Assembly (NCBI GenBank): GCA_002432025.1
Contig: DJFE01000016.1
Location: 8,015-72,014, forward strand
Length of the DNA stretch: 64,000 bases
Direction of reading: 5' to 3'
Source: Candidatus Avelusimicrobium stercoris
GTDB lineage: Bacteria > Elusimicrobiota > Elusimicrobia > Elusimicrobiales > Elusimicrobiaceae
Position numbers and translations under genes: made by a program. Below the pieces are notes generated by a model. The model saw only the letters and a list, made by a program, of their open reading frames with translations, did not search any database and was not told the origin of the DNA. Positions 1 to 7,357 of the stretch are shown in pieces (the stretch's first letter is position 1; each line of letters begins with the position of its first letter).

Positions 1-63
1 CGAAACAACCCCTTTAAAAAGAAGGACAGAAAAGCAACAGCAAAAACGGCATTTTTTGCCGTC

Positions 64-109
64 ATACTGAACTGGCGGCCCACTAGGGTGCGGCCCGCCA
101 GTTCAGTAT
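64..109. repeat. REP-like inverted repeat
   Basis: A 15-bp perfect inverted repeat (arms 64-78 and 95-109, core ACTGAACTGGCGG) surrounds a GC-rich 16-nt loop. The outer GTCAT followed by an arm resembles the palindromic units clustered at 58.06-58.72 kb, one of which (58064 onward) shares the CTGAACTGGC arm. It lies between the window edge and a terminator. No run of T follows, so a dispersed palindromic repeat is preferred over a terminator. Confidence 0.6.
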
Positions 110-132
110 AACCCCTAATTTAAAAACGACAT

Positions 133-170
133 AAAAAAGGCCGGCGGGTTGCTGCCCGTCGGCCTTTTTT
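133..170. terminator. bidirectional rho-independent terminator
   Basis: A 16-bp A/T-flanked, GC-cored stem (AAAAAAGGCCGGCGGG with its partner, one G-T wobble) with a 5-6 nt loop, flanked by A6 and T6. It lies 13 bp past the stop codon of the minus-strand lysine-rich protein gene and should terminate it; the symmetric tracts would also serve transcripts from the left. Confidence 0.85.
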
Positions 171-182
171 GCTGGAACTAAA

Positions 183-512
183 TTATTTTCTTTTTGTTGC
201 TTTTTTTACCGTTTTTTTAGCGGCCGGTGTCTTGGCGGCGGCTTTTTTTACGGTTACTTTTTTAGCAGTCTTTTTAACAGCAACCTTTTTCACGGTTTTC
301 TTAACAGCCGCTTTTTTAACGGCGGTTTTTTTGATTGCTGCCTTTTTGACGGCTACTTTCTTCACGGTTTTTTTTGCACAGGCTTTTTTGGCGCAGCCGG
401 CTTTTTTGCAAACCTTTTTAGCAGGTTTCTTAACTGCGGCCTTTTTAACGGCTACTTTTTTGGCAGCCGGTTTTTTTGCGACGGCCTTCTTCACGGTTTT
501 TTTAACAGCCAT
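183..512 (-). CDS. histone H1-like lysine/alanine-rich protein
   Basis: 109 residues made almost entirely of repeated K-K-x-A-V-K-K-type units (AVKKTVKK, AVAKKPAAKK), with three or four Cys in the middle (KKVCKKAGCAKKACAKK). This composition matches the bacterial H1-like proteins (Hc2/AlgP-type C-terminal tails), which bind and compact DNA non-specifically; nucleoid binding is inferred from composition only. The ATG at 512 is preferred to an upstream TTG because GGGAGAG sits 5 nt before it. The repetitive coding sequence leaves a long open frame on the opposite strand that is only a shadow. Monocistronic, followed by a strong terminator. The low-complexity repeat tract may vary in length among strains. 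Confidence 0.8.
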   Translation of the reverse strand: MAVKKTVKKAVAKKPAAKKVAVKKAAVKKPAKKVCKKAGCAKKACAKKTVKKVAVKKAAIKKTAVKKAAVKKTVKKVAVKKTAKKVTVKKAAAKTPAAKKTVKKATKRK

Positions 513-623
513 TTTTCTCTCCCGAGACAATTAGTTTTAACCTCATAAAAATAATAGCACAAATTATTTTAAATTGCAAACATTTTCTCGTCGTAAAATA
601 ATTTTTTCAAAAAAATCAAGCGC

Positions 624-1046
624 TTATTTTTCCATTTTCCCCGTCGGAGATTGCTTTTTCTGGCGCAAAATGCTATATACGCCCGTGCGCCCGCAAAGCG
701 CCGTAAAAACAAACGCATTTAGCGTATTACGGTACGCCAGTGAAATCGCCGTCGCCGCCAAAATTGCATACCACGCGTGCGTGTGTTGTGCGTAAAATCC
801 GTGCCATACGGCTGAACAAACCGCATATGCAATCAGCAAAATATAGCACCAGTTGCACGCGTAAAAAAATTGCAAGGTACGCTTTAAAGATTCCACTTTT
901 AGCACGCGTAAAAGAAGAGGCAGCCCCACGCTTTTGCCTAGCGCAAACGCCACGCCCAATATGATACCCTCGGCGTAATGCCCGGTAAAAATCTGCCCGG
1001 CACCGGGGGCTACCAAACTAAATACAAGCGCAAAAAAGGAGGTCAT
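624..1046 (-). CDS. small multi-pass membrane protein
   Basis: 140 residues with about four hydrophobic segments (around residues 4-20, 26-48, 60-80, 88-110) and a basic C-terminal tail. The N-terminus (FSLVAPGAGQIFTGHYAEGI) has the P-G-x-G-Q-x-x-x-G-x-x-x-x-G pattern seen in TM2/DUF5683-like small membrane proteins; function unknown. The start at 1046 overlaps the stop of the upstream CYTH gene as ATGA with a GGGGGGAGAG ribosome-binding site, so the two are translationally coupled. A GTG 12 nt upstream is a weaker alternative start. Confidence 0.65.
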   Translation of the reverse strand: MTSFFALVFSLVAPGAGQIFTGHYAEGIILGVAFALGKSVGLPLLLRVLKVESLKRTLQFFYACNWCYILLIAYAVCSAVWHGFYAQHTHAWYAILAATAISLAYRNTLNAFVFTALCGRTGVYSILRQKKQSPTGKMEK

Positions 1047-1672
1047 CTCTCCCCCCACAGCGCGAGCAACGCAGTAGCCGTTTTGACCTTGGAAACGCGC
1101 GCATAAGCAAGGCCGGAAAGGTGTGTAATTTGCCGCGCCAATTCGTCCAATTTTTCAGGCGCGCCTTGCTTTAATTCAAGTTCCGCTTCCTTCATCAGCA
1201 CGCGCCGCCCGCACACATAAATCACAAAATTATCCAGCGAAAGTTCGGCTGTCGCGCCGTTATACAAAACATCATACGAGGTCCGTTTGTTGCGCAGCGA
1301 AAAAAGGGGCCTTAACTCCGTCAAAGGCAACTTGCCCCACTCTTTTTTATCTGCTAAAAATGATAACGCCTGCGCCAAATTTTTAACGCGCGGCATCGGC
1401 AAAGTTTCCTCTTTCCGCACGGCACGGCCGTTTTTTACTTCCGTGCGGGTTTTGAAAGTGGCTTCCCATTTTCCGTCGGTATTTCGCACGCGGAAAGCAA
1501 TTTTGTTCTGTTCAAAAAAATGATTGGGCGTATCCAAATAGGTATCGCAAATGTGCAAGGCGCGGGGCTTTGCAAGGCGTGTCGCCGGGACTTGCCGAAC
1601 CGCCGAGAGCACCTTAAAAAATGCACGGGGAGAATTGGCGTCCCATTTAAATTCAGTTTCTATGTTTGGCAT
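1043..1672 (-). CDS. CYTH-domain phosphohydrolase
   Basis: 209 residues. The N-terminal I-E-T-E-F-K-W (residues 4-10) is the ExExK signature of CYTH proteins (CyaB adenylate cyclase/thiamine triphosphatase superfamily), which form a beta-tunnel that binds triphosphates with divalent metal. Later charged strands (FRVRNTDGKWEATFK, KNGRAVRKEE, EAELELKQG) fit the family. Most bacterial members hydrolyse inorganic or organic triphosphate; the substrate here is not determinable. No Shine-Dalgarno is visible; a TAAACT box lies 6 nt before the ATG, so it may be leaderless (weak). First gene of a two-gene unit and divergent from the thioesterase gene. Confidence 0.8.
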   Translation of the reverse strand: MPNIETEFKWDANSPRAFFKVLSAVRQVPATRLAKPRALHICDTYLDTPNHFFEQNKIAFRVRNTDGKWEATFKTRTEVKNGRAVRKEETLPMPRVKNLAQALSFLADKKEWGKLPLTELRPLFSLRNKRTSYDVLYNGATAELSLDNFVIYVCGRRVLMKEAELELKQGAPEKLDELARQITHLSGLAYARVSKVKTATALLALWGER

Positions 1673-1718
1673 AAAATTAGTTTAGCAAAAAAGTATAATA
1701 AAAGTTAGGAGAACGCTT

Positions 1719-2204
1719 ATGAAAAAATTACGCCAACCCACCTCTTTGCATTGTTTTGCCTGCGGGAAAAACAACCCGCTAGGCCTGAAATTGGAGTGGT
1801 TCAACGATTACGAAAACAAACAAATTGAAACCACTTTCACGCTGTCGGACGATTATTGTTCGTACCCCGGCACGGTACACGGCGGCATTATCGCCACGAT
1901 TTTGGACGAAACCTCTGGCCGCGCTATTTTGCTAAATAATGACTTTAACCGTTTGATGGTTACGTTAAAAATGGAAGTAGTGTACAAGAAAAACACGCCG
2001 ACGAATACACCGCTAAAAGCCGTGGGGCGCGTCCTGCGCGACGGCGGTTCCCGCGCGCAAGTGGAGGGAGAAATCATCCTGCCGGACGGCACCGTCTCGG
2101 CCAAGTGCACGAGTATTTTATTCAAAATTCCGCAAGCGGTAAAGGACAAATGGGGCCCAGAAGCCAACGAGTGGGCCCGCACTACGCCCAAGGTGGAAGA
2201 GTGA
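1719..2204 (+). CDS. PaaI-family hotdog thioesterase
   Basis: 161 residues, a single hotdog domain. The H-G-G-I-I-A-T-I-L-D-E-T motif (residues about 51-62) is the helix-capping active-site signature of PaaI/YbgC-like acyl-CoA thioesterases, with the Asp/Glu expected to activate water. A Cys pair near the N-terminus (CFACGKNNPLGLKL) is typical of a subgroup that begins with CxxCG. Acts on an acyl-CoA of unknown chain type in the cytoplasm. Start supported by TAGGAG 8 nt upstream and a TATAAT box at 1694-1699. The intergenic region with the divergent CYTH gene is only 46 bp. Confidence 0.82.
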   Translation: MKKLRQPTSLHCFACGKNNPLGLKLEWFNDYENKQIETTFTLSDDYCSYPGTVHGGIIATILDETSGRAILLNNDFNRLMVTLKMEVVYKKNTPTNTPLKAVGRVLRDGGSRAQVEGEIILPDGTVSAKCTSILFKIPQAVKDKWGPEANEWARTTPKVEE

Positions 2205-2220
2205 TATTTTAGAAAAATAG

Positions 2221-2249
2221 TTGAAGTTGTATGTTATTTTTGCTAGAAT
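2221..2249 (+). promoter_or_regulatory. sigma-70 promoter of tRNA-Val
   Basis: TTGAAG (2221-2226), 17-nt spacer, TAGAAT (2244-2249). Predicted start about 2256, some 27 nt before the mature tRNA 5' end. Both boxes are close to consensus and spacing is ideal. Confidence 0.7.
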
Positions 2250-2282
2250 AATAATTGTACTAGTTAAGGATAATTGATTTTG

Positions 2283-2355
2283 GGATCGGTAGCTTAGTTG
2301 GTAGAGCGCCTGCTTTACACGCAGGAGGTCAGGGGTTCAAGTCCCTTCCGGTCCA
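2283..2355 (+). tRNA. tRNA-Val(UAC)
   Basis: 73-nt cloverleaf: acceptor GGATCGG/CCGGTCC with one wobble, D arm GCTT/GAGC, anticodon stem CCTGC/GCAGG with loop TTTACAC (anticodon TAC), T arm AGGGG/CCCTT with loop TTCAAGT, discriminator A. CCA is not encoded. The 1.1-kb segment repeated at 32.8-33.95 kb begins at the last three bases of this tRNA, suggesting the tRNA 3' end was an integration site. Confidence 0.93.
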
Positions 2356-2365
2356 TTTCTATTTT

Positions 2366-2391
2366 CCCCGCCCAAGAGACGGGGATTTTTT
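2366..2391 (+). terminator. terminator after tRNA-Val
   Basis: CCCCG/CGGGG stem with a 9-nt loop followed by ATTTTTT. An identical copy lies at 32847-32872 in the duplicated segment. Confidence 0.75.
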
Positions 2392-2591
2392 GTGTGTTAT
2401 TTTATCTTTCTCCGACGAGAAATTCCTTGTTGTTTTATTAGTCACCGTCTTAGAGTGCTTTATCCTGGGCGTAAAAGTCAGATAATTCGCCCCAAGTTCT
2501 CCGACGGCAGAAATCGCAGGATCCACTTTTTGGCTTTACTTAAATTTTTGTTGAGGTTACAGGTTCAAGTCCTGCGCGGTATCAAACTGTT

Positions 2592-3482
2592 TTAATAGAT
2601 AATCTTAAAATAATCCAGTACCGATTTCATTTGATCTTGGGCTGATAAACAGGTATCGGTTAAACGTTCGTGATTATGGGGCCACTCATTAAGGCCTTTA
2701 TAATAAAACATCTTTATATTGTCCGTAATGATAAATGGCACAATGTTATTGCGCAGACACTCTTTGAACAAAATAAGCCGCCCAATACGTCCGTTCCCGT
2801 CTTGGAAAGGGTGTATCGCTTCAAACTGATAATGGAAATCTAATAGTTCCTCAAACGTGTGTTTATCTTTGCGGTTATACTTTGTAATCAGTTCTTTCAT
2901 TTTGGCCGCTACGTGTTCTGGGCTCGTAGTGTGATGTCCGCCGACCTCATTAACTTGGCGTTTATAGTCTCCCACAGCAAACCACGCTTTACGGCTATCC
3001 GAAGTTCCATTTTTAAGCACACCGTGTAATTCTTTTATAAAGCGCTCGCTGGGTTTATAATTGGCATTTTCAATAATCATATCAATACACTTGAAATGAT
3101 TAGCCGTTTCTACAATATCATCCACTTTGACCGCATTATCTTCCACGCCTATGGTATTGGTTTCAAAAATATAACGGGTTTGCTCGTGCGAAAGTTGGCT
3201 TCCCTCTATATGATTAGAATTATAAGTGAGGTCAATTTGTATTTTGTGATAAAAGCCACCGTGTTGTTTAGCCGCTTGTTCGGCTTTTAATACTTGTAGT
3301 ACGGTATTAGCCACCTTGCTTGGTTTAGGTTTGCGGGTAGGCTTTATGGCATCTTCCGGGATATTCCAAGTCTTACCTGTTAAAAACGCACCAGGGATAC
3401 GGCCCAGCGTGCAATAATTCCGCACGCTACGCTGCGATAATTTCCATTTTTTAGCCACCTGTGCTACTGATATATATGCCAT
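2592..3482 (-). CDS. Fic-family AMPylase with N-terminal helix-turn-helix
   Basis: 296 residues. Residues 1-45 resemble a helix-turn-helix (SVAQVAKKWKLSQRSVRNYC). S89-N-H-I-E93-G94 is the (S/T)xxxE(G/N) inhibitory motif of class II Fic proteins, in which the Glu points into the active site. The catalytic loop H224-P-F-Q-D-G-N-G-R-I-G-R235 is complete. Fic enzymes transfer AMP from ATP to a Thr/Tyr/Ser of a target protein; the target is unknown. GGGAGG precedes the ATG. It is convergent with tRNA-Val and abuts tRNA-like debris, which suggests acquisition by integration. A frameshifted second copy lies at 33.07-33.95 kb. Confidence 0.9.
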   Translation of the reverse strand: MAYISVAQVAKKWKLSQRSVRNYCTLGRIPGAFLTGKTWNIPEDAIKPTRKPKPSKVANTVLQVLKAEQAAKQHGGFYHKIQIDLTYNSNHIEGSQLSHEQTRYIFETNTIGVEDNAVKVDDIVETANHFKCIDMIIENANYKPSERFIKELHGVLKNGTSDSRKAWFAVGDYKRQVNEVGGHHTTSPEHVAAKMKELITKYNRKDKHTFEELLDFHYQFEAIHPFQDGNGRIGRLILFKECLRNNIVPFIITDNIKMFYYKGLNEWPHNHERLTDTCLSAQDQMKSVLDYFKIIY

Positions 3483-3693
3483 AAAGAGCCTCCCTTACTA
3501 GTAGTATAATTCATTATCGGCAACAAATCAAGCATTATATTATAAATAAATTGTTATATTTTGCCGATACAGGCACTATCCAATAAAATTTTGTCTCTGT
3601 GATTTTTGGAGGCGGGTACCTATACCAACGATTTTCTTCAGGCCCGCACCGAGCGTTTCTGGCGCCACAATCTGCGCGCCCGTGGGGATATTT

Positions 3694-3731
3694 GCAGGAG
3701 GTCAGGGATTCGAGTCCTATTCGAACCACCA
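3694..3731 (+). pseudogene. tRNA 3'-end fragment (degenerate)
   Basis: GCAGGAGGTCAGGG followed by TTCGAGTCC and ending in ACCACCA reads as the anticodon-3' stem, variable loop, T arm and CCA tail of a tRNA. It shares 14 bases with the same part of tRNA-Val at 2283. The T stem has two mismatches and no 5' half is found upstream, so it is a remnant, perhaps an attachment-site scar. A terminator follows directly. Confidence 0.55.
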
Positions 3732-3740
3732 TTTTTTAAG

Positions 3741-3764
3741 GCACCTTATAAAAGGTGCTTTTTT
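3741..3764 (+). terminator. terminator of the tRNA remnant
   Basis: GCACCTT/AAGGTGC stem, 4-nt loop, T6. A typical tRNA-operon terminator left behind the fragment at 3694-3731. Confidence 0.75.
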
Positions 3765-3845
3765 GTTAGCGTGTTTTTCTCACCTCCGACGAAGAAATGG
3801 CGCGGTTTTTATCTATATAGGTCTTAGAGAGGTTTATAAGCCCCA

Positions 3846-3872
3846 CAAAAAAGGTCCGAAACGGGCCTTTTT
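3846..3872. terminator. terminator-like hairpin upstream of DUF5677-like gene
   Basis: AAAAAGGTCC/GGGCCTTTTT stem with a short GAAAC loop and flanking A and T tracts. No gene of its own precedes it; 3765-3938 otherwise holds only debris, including an 18-nt piece (TTCGCAGGATCCAACTTT) also seen with small changes near 2507 and 32990. Confidence 0.6.
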
Positions 3873-3938
3873 CTCTAACTGCCAAATTCGCAGGATCCAA
3901 CTTTTAAATAAATCACCATATTTAGTATATATATAGTT

Positions 3939-4778
3939 ATGGACTATACAAAATCAGCAACAATTATGCAGACAAAATTTATAACTGAATGGAATAATTT
4001 GTTAGAGATTTTTAACCAGATTTTATTTTCTATTCCAGACACAGACACTACACGAGTATTCATTCTTTTAACCAATAAGATAAATTCAAATTGTCGAGCG
4101 GCAATAAATTTGATAGAACAAGGTTTTATAAATGAAGGTTTCATGATATTTCGCAGTGCCATTGAAACCGTTATTTATGCCAAGTACTTGAAATTATACC
4201 CAAAAGAACAAGAAAAATTTCTCCACTTGTCTGACCTCTTTGCAATCAAAAATCTTTTTATTAAGTATAAAAAAATCAGAAATGACCAATCAGCAAAAAC
4301 ATATGAACTTCTAATTTTACAAAAAAGTCTAGAAAATCAGATTAGGGAACTGCTTAATGTCAGTGAATTTTTGAAAAAAGATTTCCCTATATCGACACTA
4401 GATTTCAGCGAAGCGAGCTTTCAAAAACTTGATAACTACTTTAAAAAGCAAAAATTCCCCTCACAAAGAGTTTCTTTCTTGTTAGCACGGATCCAAGAAC
4501 GAGAGCCTCTTTTTGCTCGTACTACTTTTGACTTACACGATATTTTTTATCCATATTACGATGAAAATTCTTCCATTATTCATGGAAATAGCCGATTTTG
4601 GAATGTCCGTCCTGAACTAGATGCATTTTTCCTACACAGAATTAGTAGCCACCTAATACGAATTCTGGTAACTACTACAGATTTAATTCAATACGAAATT
4701 CCACAAAATCTTTATGATACTTTTAATCAAGCTGTTCACAAGTTAACAAAGCTAGAGTTTATATATGCGCCCAAATAA
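3939..4778 (+). CDS. DUF5677-like hypothetical protein
   Basis: 279 residues, alpha-helical and AT-rich. The pattern I-N-L-I-E-Q-G-F-x(5)-I-F-R-S-A-I-E-T-V-I-Y-A (residues 58-80) and a late S-S-I-I-H-G segment (about 213) fit the DUF5677/DUF5676-type family of unknown function; the assignment is from pattern memory only. No signal peptide or membrane span. The start has no clear Shine-Dalgarno sequence. The 3' end overlaps the convergent recombinase gene by 20 bp. Low GC relative to core genes suggests transfer with the neighbouring island. Confidence 0.6.
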   Translation: MDYTKSATIMQTKFITEWNNLLEIFNQILFSIPDTDTTRVFILLTNKINSNCRAAINLIEQGFINEGFMIFRSAIETVIYAKYLKLYPKEQEKFLHLSDLFAIKNLFIKYKKIRNDQSAKTYELLILQKSLENQIRELLNVSEFLKKDFPISTLDFSEASFQKLDNYFKKQKFPSQRVSFLLARIQEREPLFARTTFDLHDIFYPYYDENSSIIHGNSRFWNVRPELDAFFLHRISSHLIRILVTTTDLIQYEIPQNLYDTFNQAVHKLTKLEFIYAPK

Positions 4779-6381
4779 CTTCCTGTTCATCAAAATTCAC
4801 TTGGCCTTCGGCAAGATTCATTAATTCACGCAACGTTAAATTAGCAGGATTCTTATATTCCAAAATATCCGCTACAATGCGTGGAGACAAATAGCACAAG
4901 TTGATATACCGCATAATGGTGCGCTTGGTCATGTGTTGTTCTTGCTCTAATTCTCTGATATTAAGACCTTGTTCCATCCGTTTTTTCAGTTGCCACCCGC
5001 GCGCTAATCCCCTTATCAAACTCTCATTTAGTTGCCGTATTGTTAAAATATTCCGGGCACTACCGTTTTGCAATTTTACCGACGACACATTATCCACCAT
5101 AAAAGTACTACGAACATACAAATTATCTGCCATCCGCACTACCGATAATGCCTTACGTTCTTGTGTTTCGGTTATTTTTGGACAATTGATTAAATCGGTT
5201 TTTATTTGTTTCTCATCCAAAAGAATGGTCAAATAATGCGCTTTCCCTGCAGTTTGGCATGTTGCCTTAACAATCCAGGAACGCATTTGTTTATCCGTTA
5301 TCCCTATCCTATCGGCCAAGGGCTCTAATTCCTCCAAATCGGTCTGTCGGAGAACATCAAGCACGAAATTATCTAGTTGCTCCACTGGCAAGTAATGCCC
5401 GCCTACCCCATTGTAGTAATACAATAACTTCCTGTGTTGATTTTTTGAAGAAGTAAATCGGAATTTTTTCCCTTTATCATCATACAACTTATCCGCAAGT
5501 ACCGTTTTATGAAACTTATAGTGGCAAAACGCATTGGGATCATGGATACGCCTACGAATTACCGCTTGCACCTGCTCCCACAATTCACGGGAAATAATCG
5601 GCTTATGCACGCCATTATAGATTTTATTTTGGGCATAATGCGTGATTTTTCCAAGATAAACGGGGTTCGTTAGCATTCGTTGTACCGTATTCTTTTTAAA
5701 CGGTTCGCCGCCACGTTCCCGTTTGCTATGTTTTGTAACCCATTTCTTGGTATGTATCCCCTGTTTATTTAGCCATTCTGCCACTCCAAGCATATTTTGC
5801 ACTTCAAGATATTTTTGGAACACCTGCCGCACAATTTCGGCTTCCTGTTCGTTCACAATAAGATGTCTGTCTTTGATATCATACCCCAACGGCGGCGTTC
5901 CCCCCATCCACAGCCCCTTGGCCTTACTGGCAGCAATTTTATCCCGCACACGCTCTGCTGATACTTCCCTCTCAAATTGGGCAAAAGATAACAGCATATT
6001 AAGCGTTAGTTTTCCCATAGAATTACTCGTGTCAAAGGATTGGGTAATGGACACAAAGTTACAGTTGTACTTATCAAACTCTTGCATCATTTTATGGAAG
6101 TCTATGATAGAGCGCGAAAGGCGGTCCACCTTATAGACGACAACTACCTGTACTTGCCCAACCCGAATATCGTTAAGAAGGTTTTGTAATCCAGGGCGCT
6201 CCATCGTTCCGCCACTGATACCGCCGTCCGAATACGTTTTATAATACTCCCACCCATTAAACGCTTGGGACAGGATATAGGCCTTACACGCCTCCTCCTG
6301 ATTTTGGAGCGAGTTAAACTCCATATCTAGGCCGTGTTCAGTAGATTTACGGGTGTATATAGCGCAATTAACTTTTGGCAT
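4759..6381 (-). CDS. large serine recombinase
   Basis: 540 residues. N-terminal resolvase/invertase catalytic domain with Y9-T-R-K-S13 (S13 the nucleophile), the V-V-V-Y-K-V-D-R-L-S-R-S strand, and an S-F-A-Q-F-E-R-E helix, followed by a 'Recombinase' domain (G-T-P-P-L-G-Y-D onward). The C-terminus has a helix-turn-helix (RELEQEQHMTKRTIMRYINL) followed by L-S-P-R-I-V rather than a clear zinc ribbon with coiled coil. ATG at 6381 has GGGGAAG 5 nt upstream and is preferred over the upstream in-frame start at 6417. Overlaps the DUF2924 gene by 14 bp and is probably co-transcribed with it. Likely responsible for movement of the 4.8-18 kb island. Confidence 0.9.
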   Translation of the reverse strand: MPKVNCAIYTRKSTEHGLDMEFNSLQNQEEACKAYILSQAFNGWEYYKTYSDGGISGGTMERPGLQNLLNDIRVGQVQVVVVYKVDRLSRSIIDFHKMMQEFDKYNCNFVSITQSFDTSNSMGKLTLNMLLSFAQFEREVSAERVRDKIAASKAKGLWMGGTPPLGYDIKDRHLIVNEQEAEIVRQVFQKYLEVQNMLGVAEWLNKQGIHTKKWVTKHSKRERGGEPFKKNTVQRMLTNPVYLGKITHYAQNKIYNGVHKPIISRELWEQVQAVIRRRIHDPNAFCHYKFHKTVLADKLYDDKGKKFRFTSSKNQHRKLLYYYNGVGGHYLPVEQLDNFVLDVLRQTDLEELEPLADRIGITDKQMRSWIVKATCQTAGKAHYLTILLDEKQIKTDLINCPKITETQERKALSVVRMADNLYVRSTFMVDNVSSVKLQNGSARNILTIRQLNESLIRGLARGWQLKKRMEQGLNIRELEQEQHMTKRTIMRYINLCYLSPRIVADILEYKNPANLTLRELMNLAEGQVNFDEQEVIWAHI

Positions 6382-6817
6382 TTTGCTTCCCCACGAGTCC
6401 AAAAAACTTGGGGCCACTAATGTGACCCCGGGTTATCTTCTGCGCTATGGCTGTTAAATTGGGATATATGCTGTTTTCCCACGCATATTCTTTCTCATTT
6501 TTCACTATTACTTGAAAAATCTGCCCTTTGTATTTTTTGGTTAGGATAGTTCCTATCGCTAAATTATATTTACATTTATGGGCCCGTTGGATGTATTTTT
6601 CGGGGTTACCTGCGTACTTATCAAGGCGAGTTATATACTTTTCTGACAGTTTACAACTATACAATTCGCATTGGATAGCATACCACAAGAGTCTATATTT
6701 TCCCATTCGCCCCCGTAATTGATACTGATAGAATATATCCCAATAAAATTGGAGTTTTTCGTCTGGCAAGCCTTTGAGTTCATCAAAATTTTTGGGTAAA
6801 TAACACTTATTTCTCAT
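6368..6817 (-). CDS. DUF2924 family protein
   Basis: 149 residues. The C-terminal half (G-T-I-L-T-K-K-Y-K-G through I-T-R-G-H-I-S-G-P-K-F-F-G-L, about residues 90-142) is the DUF2924 signature, a small family habitually found beside large serine recombinases in mobile elements; function unknown. GGAAGGTG precedes the ATG. It overlaps the preceding DUF5681-like gene by 11 bp and the recombinase by 14 bp, making a tight cassette. Confidence 0.8.
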   Translation of the reverse strand: MRNKCYLPKNFDELKGLPDEKLQFYWDIFYQYQLRGRMGKYRLLWYAIQCELYSCKLSEKYITRLDKYAGNPEKYIQRAHKCKYNLAIGTILTKKYKGQIFQVIVKNEKEYAWENSIYPNLTAIAQKITRGHISGPKFFGLVGKQNAKS

Positions 6818-7013
6818 TTAGCACCTTCCGAATGCGGTTTATCTTGTGGGTTGAGTTTCCTTTGAAATAGTAGGCCTTGGCTAATTCATCAAAAAACTTA
6901 ATGGCAGTCTGTAAGAGTTCCGATTCGCGCAATTTCTTGGGGCGTCCAAGCGGATTACCAGAACGCCCCTTTACAAACTGGTTTTTAACGGGCGGTAATA
7001 TACGCGGCGTCAT
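6807..7013 (-). CDS. DUF5681-like short protein
   Basis: 68 residues. The F-V-K-G-R-S-G-N-P-L-G-R-P-K-K block (residues 13-27) is the DUF5681 signature found in small phage packaging or recombinase-associated proteins. The rest is short and basic. ATGA overlap (7010-7013) with the upstream DUF2924 gene indicates translational coupling. Role unknown; it may help DNA binding by the recombinase module. Confidence 0.75.
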   Translation of the reverse strand: MTPRILPPVKNQFVKGRSGNPLGRPKKLRESELLQTAIKFFDELAKAYYFKGNSTHKINRIRKVLNEK

Positions 7014-7276
7014 TTAGATAACCCGAAGAACACATACCCGCTGATAGGCCGTTTGACTATTTCCATCGCCACACGGGATATGCTTTTATAGATTTTGCCT
7101 TGGTATTCAAAACCGTTTTCCAACACTTTTACTTCTATGGTTTGTCCGTGGTAGGTTTTTGTGATAACTGTGCCGACGGCAGGTAAGCGGACATCCCGTT
7201 CTTTGGGTTTCGGAGTGGCCACATCTACGACTTGTTTGGTTGATTTTACAACTGCTTGTTTAGATTTTTTCTTCAT
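7010..7276 (-). CDS. short DUF2924 family protein
   Basis: 88 residues: a lysine-rich 30-residue N-terminus followed by a DUF2924 core (G-T-V-I-T-K-T-Y-H-G-Q-T ending I-S-G-Y-V-F-F-G-L). It is a truncated paralogue of the gene at 6368-6817. First gene of the recombinase cassette. Its upstream region carries a 13-bp inverted repeat and a copy of the repeat also found at 18941-18995. Confidence 0.75.
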   Translation of the reverse strand: MKKKSKQAVVKSTKQVVDVATPKPKERDVRLPAVGTVITKTYHGQTIEVKVLENGFEYQGKIYKSISRVAMEIVKRPISGYVFFGLSK

Positions 7277-7280
7277 AAAA

Positions 7281-7346
7281 ACTCCCGATAGTATATTGGT
7301 TTAGTGGGCTTTTTGCCCATTCCTATTACCGCTTACTATCGGGAGT
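7281..7346. repeat. 13-bp inverted repeat upstream of recombinase cassette
   Basis: ACTCCCGATAGTA (7281-7293) and its exact complement TACTATCGGGAGT (7334-7346) surround a 40-nt spacer containing a GGGC/GCCC hairpin. It lies directly before the first gene of the recombinase operon, so it could be an operator or recombinase site. Confidence 0.7.
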
Positions 7347-7357
7347 AAAGTCAAGTT
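7304..7357. repeat. direct repeat bracketing cargo, left copy
   Basis: About 54 bp that recur at 18941-18995 with few differences (shared TTACTATCGGGAG and AAAGTCAAGTT blocks and the GGGC/GCCC hairpin). This copy overlaps the hsdR stop codon. Together the copies bracket hsdR through 18.9 kb. Confidence 0.75.

Larger units (their letters stand above)
2353..3482. repeat. 1.1-kb duplicated Fic segment, copy 1
   Basis: Nearly the whole stretch from the last bases of tRNA-Val, through the terminator and a 200-bp spacer, to the Fic start codon recurs at 32834-33953 with constant offset 30481 until a 10-bp deletion in the second copy. The spacer (2392-2591) has no convincing gene; at 2551-2582 it holds a tRNA-like 3' fragment (GGTTCAAGTCCTG) just beyond the Fic stop codon. 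Copy 1 is intact. Confidence 0.9.

Noticed and set aside
169..534. Plus-strand open frame of 121 codons rich in Phe/Ala
   Set aside because: It is the antisense image of the lysine-repeat gene and begins inside the terminator; composition is an artefact of the AAA/AAG repeats.
2392..2595. 67-codon plus-strand frame between tRNA-Val and Fic, repeated at 32747-33076
   Set aside because: Kept only because the DNA is duplicated; no ribosome-binding site and it contains tRNA-like sequence.
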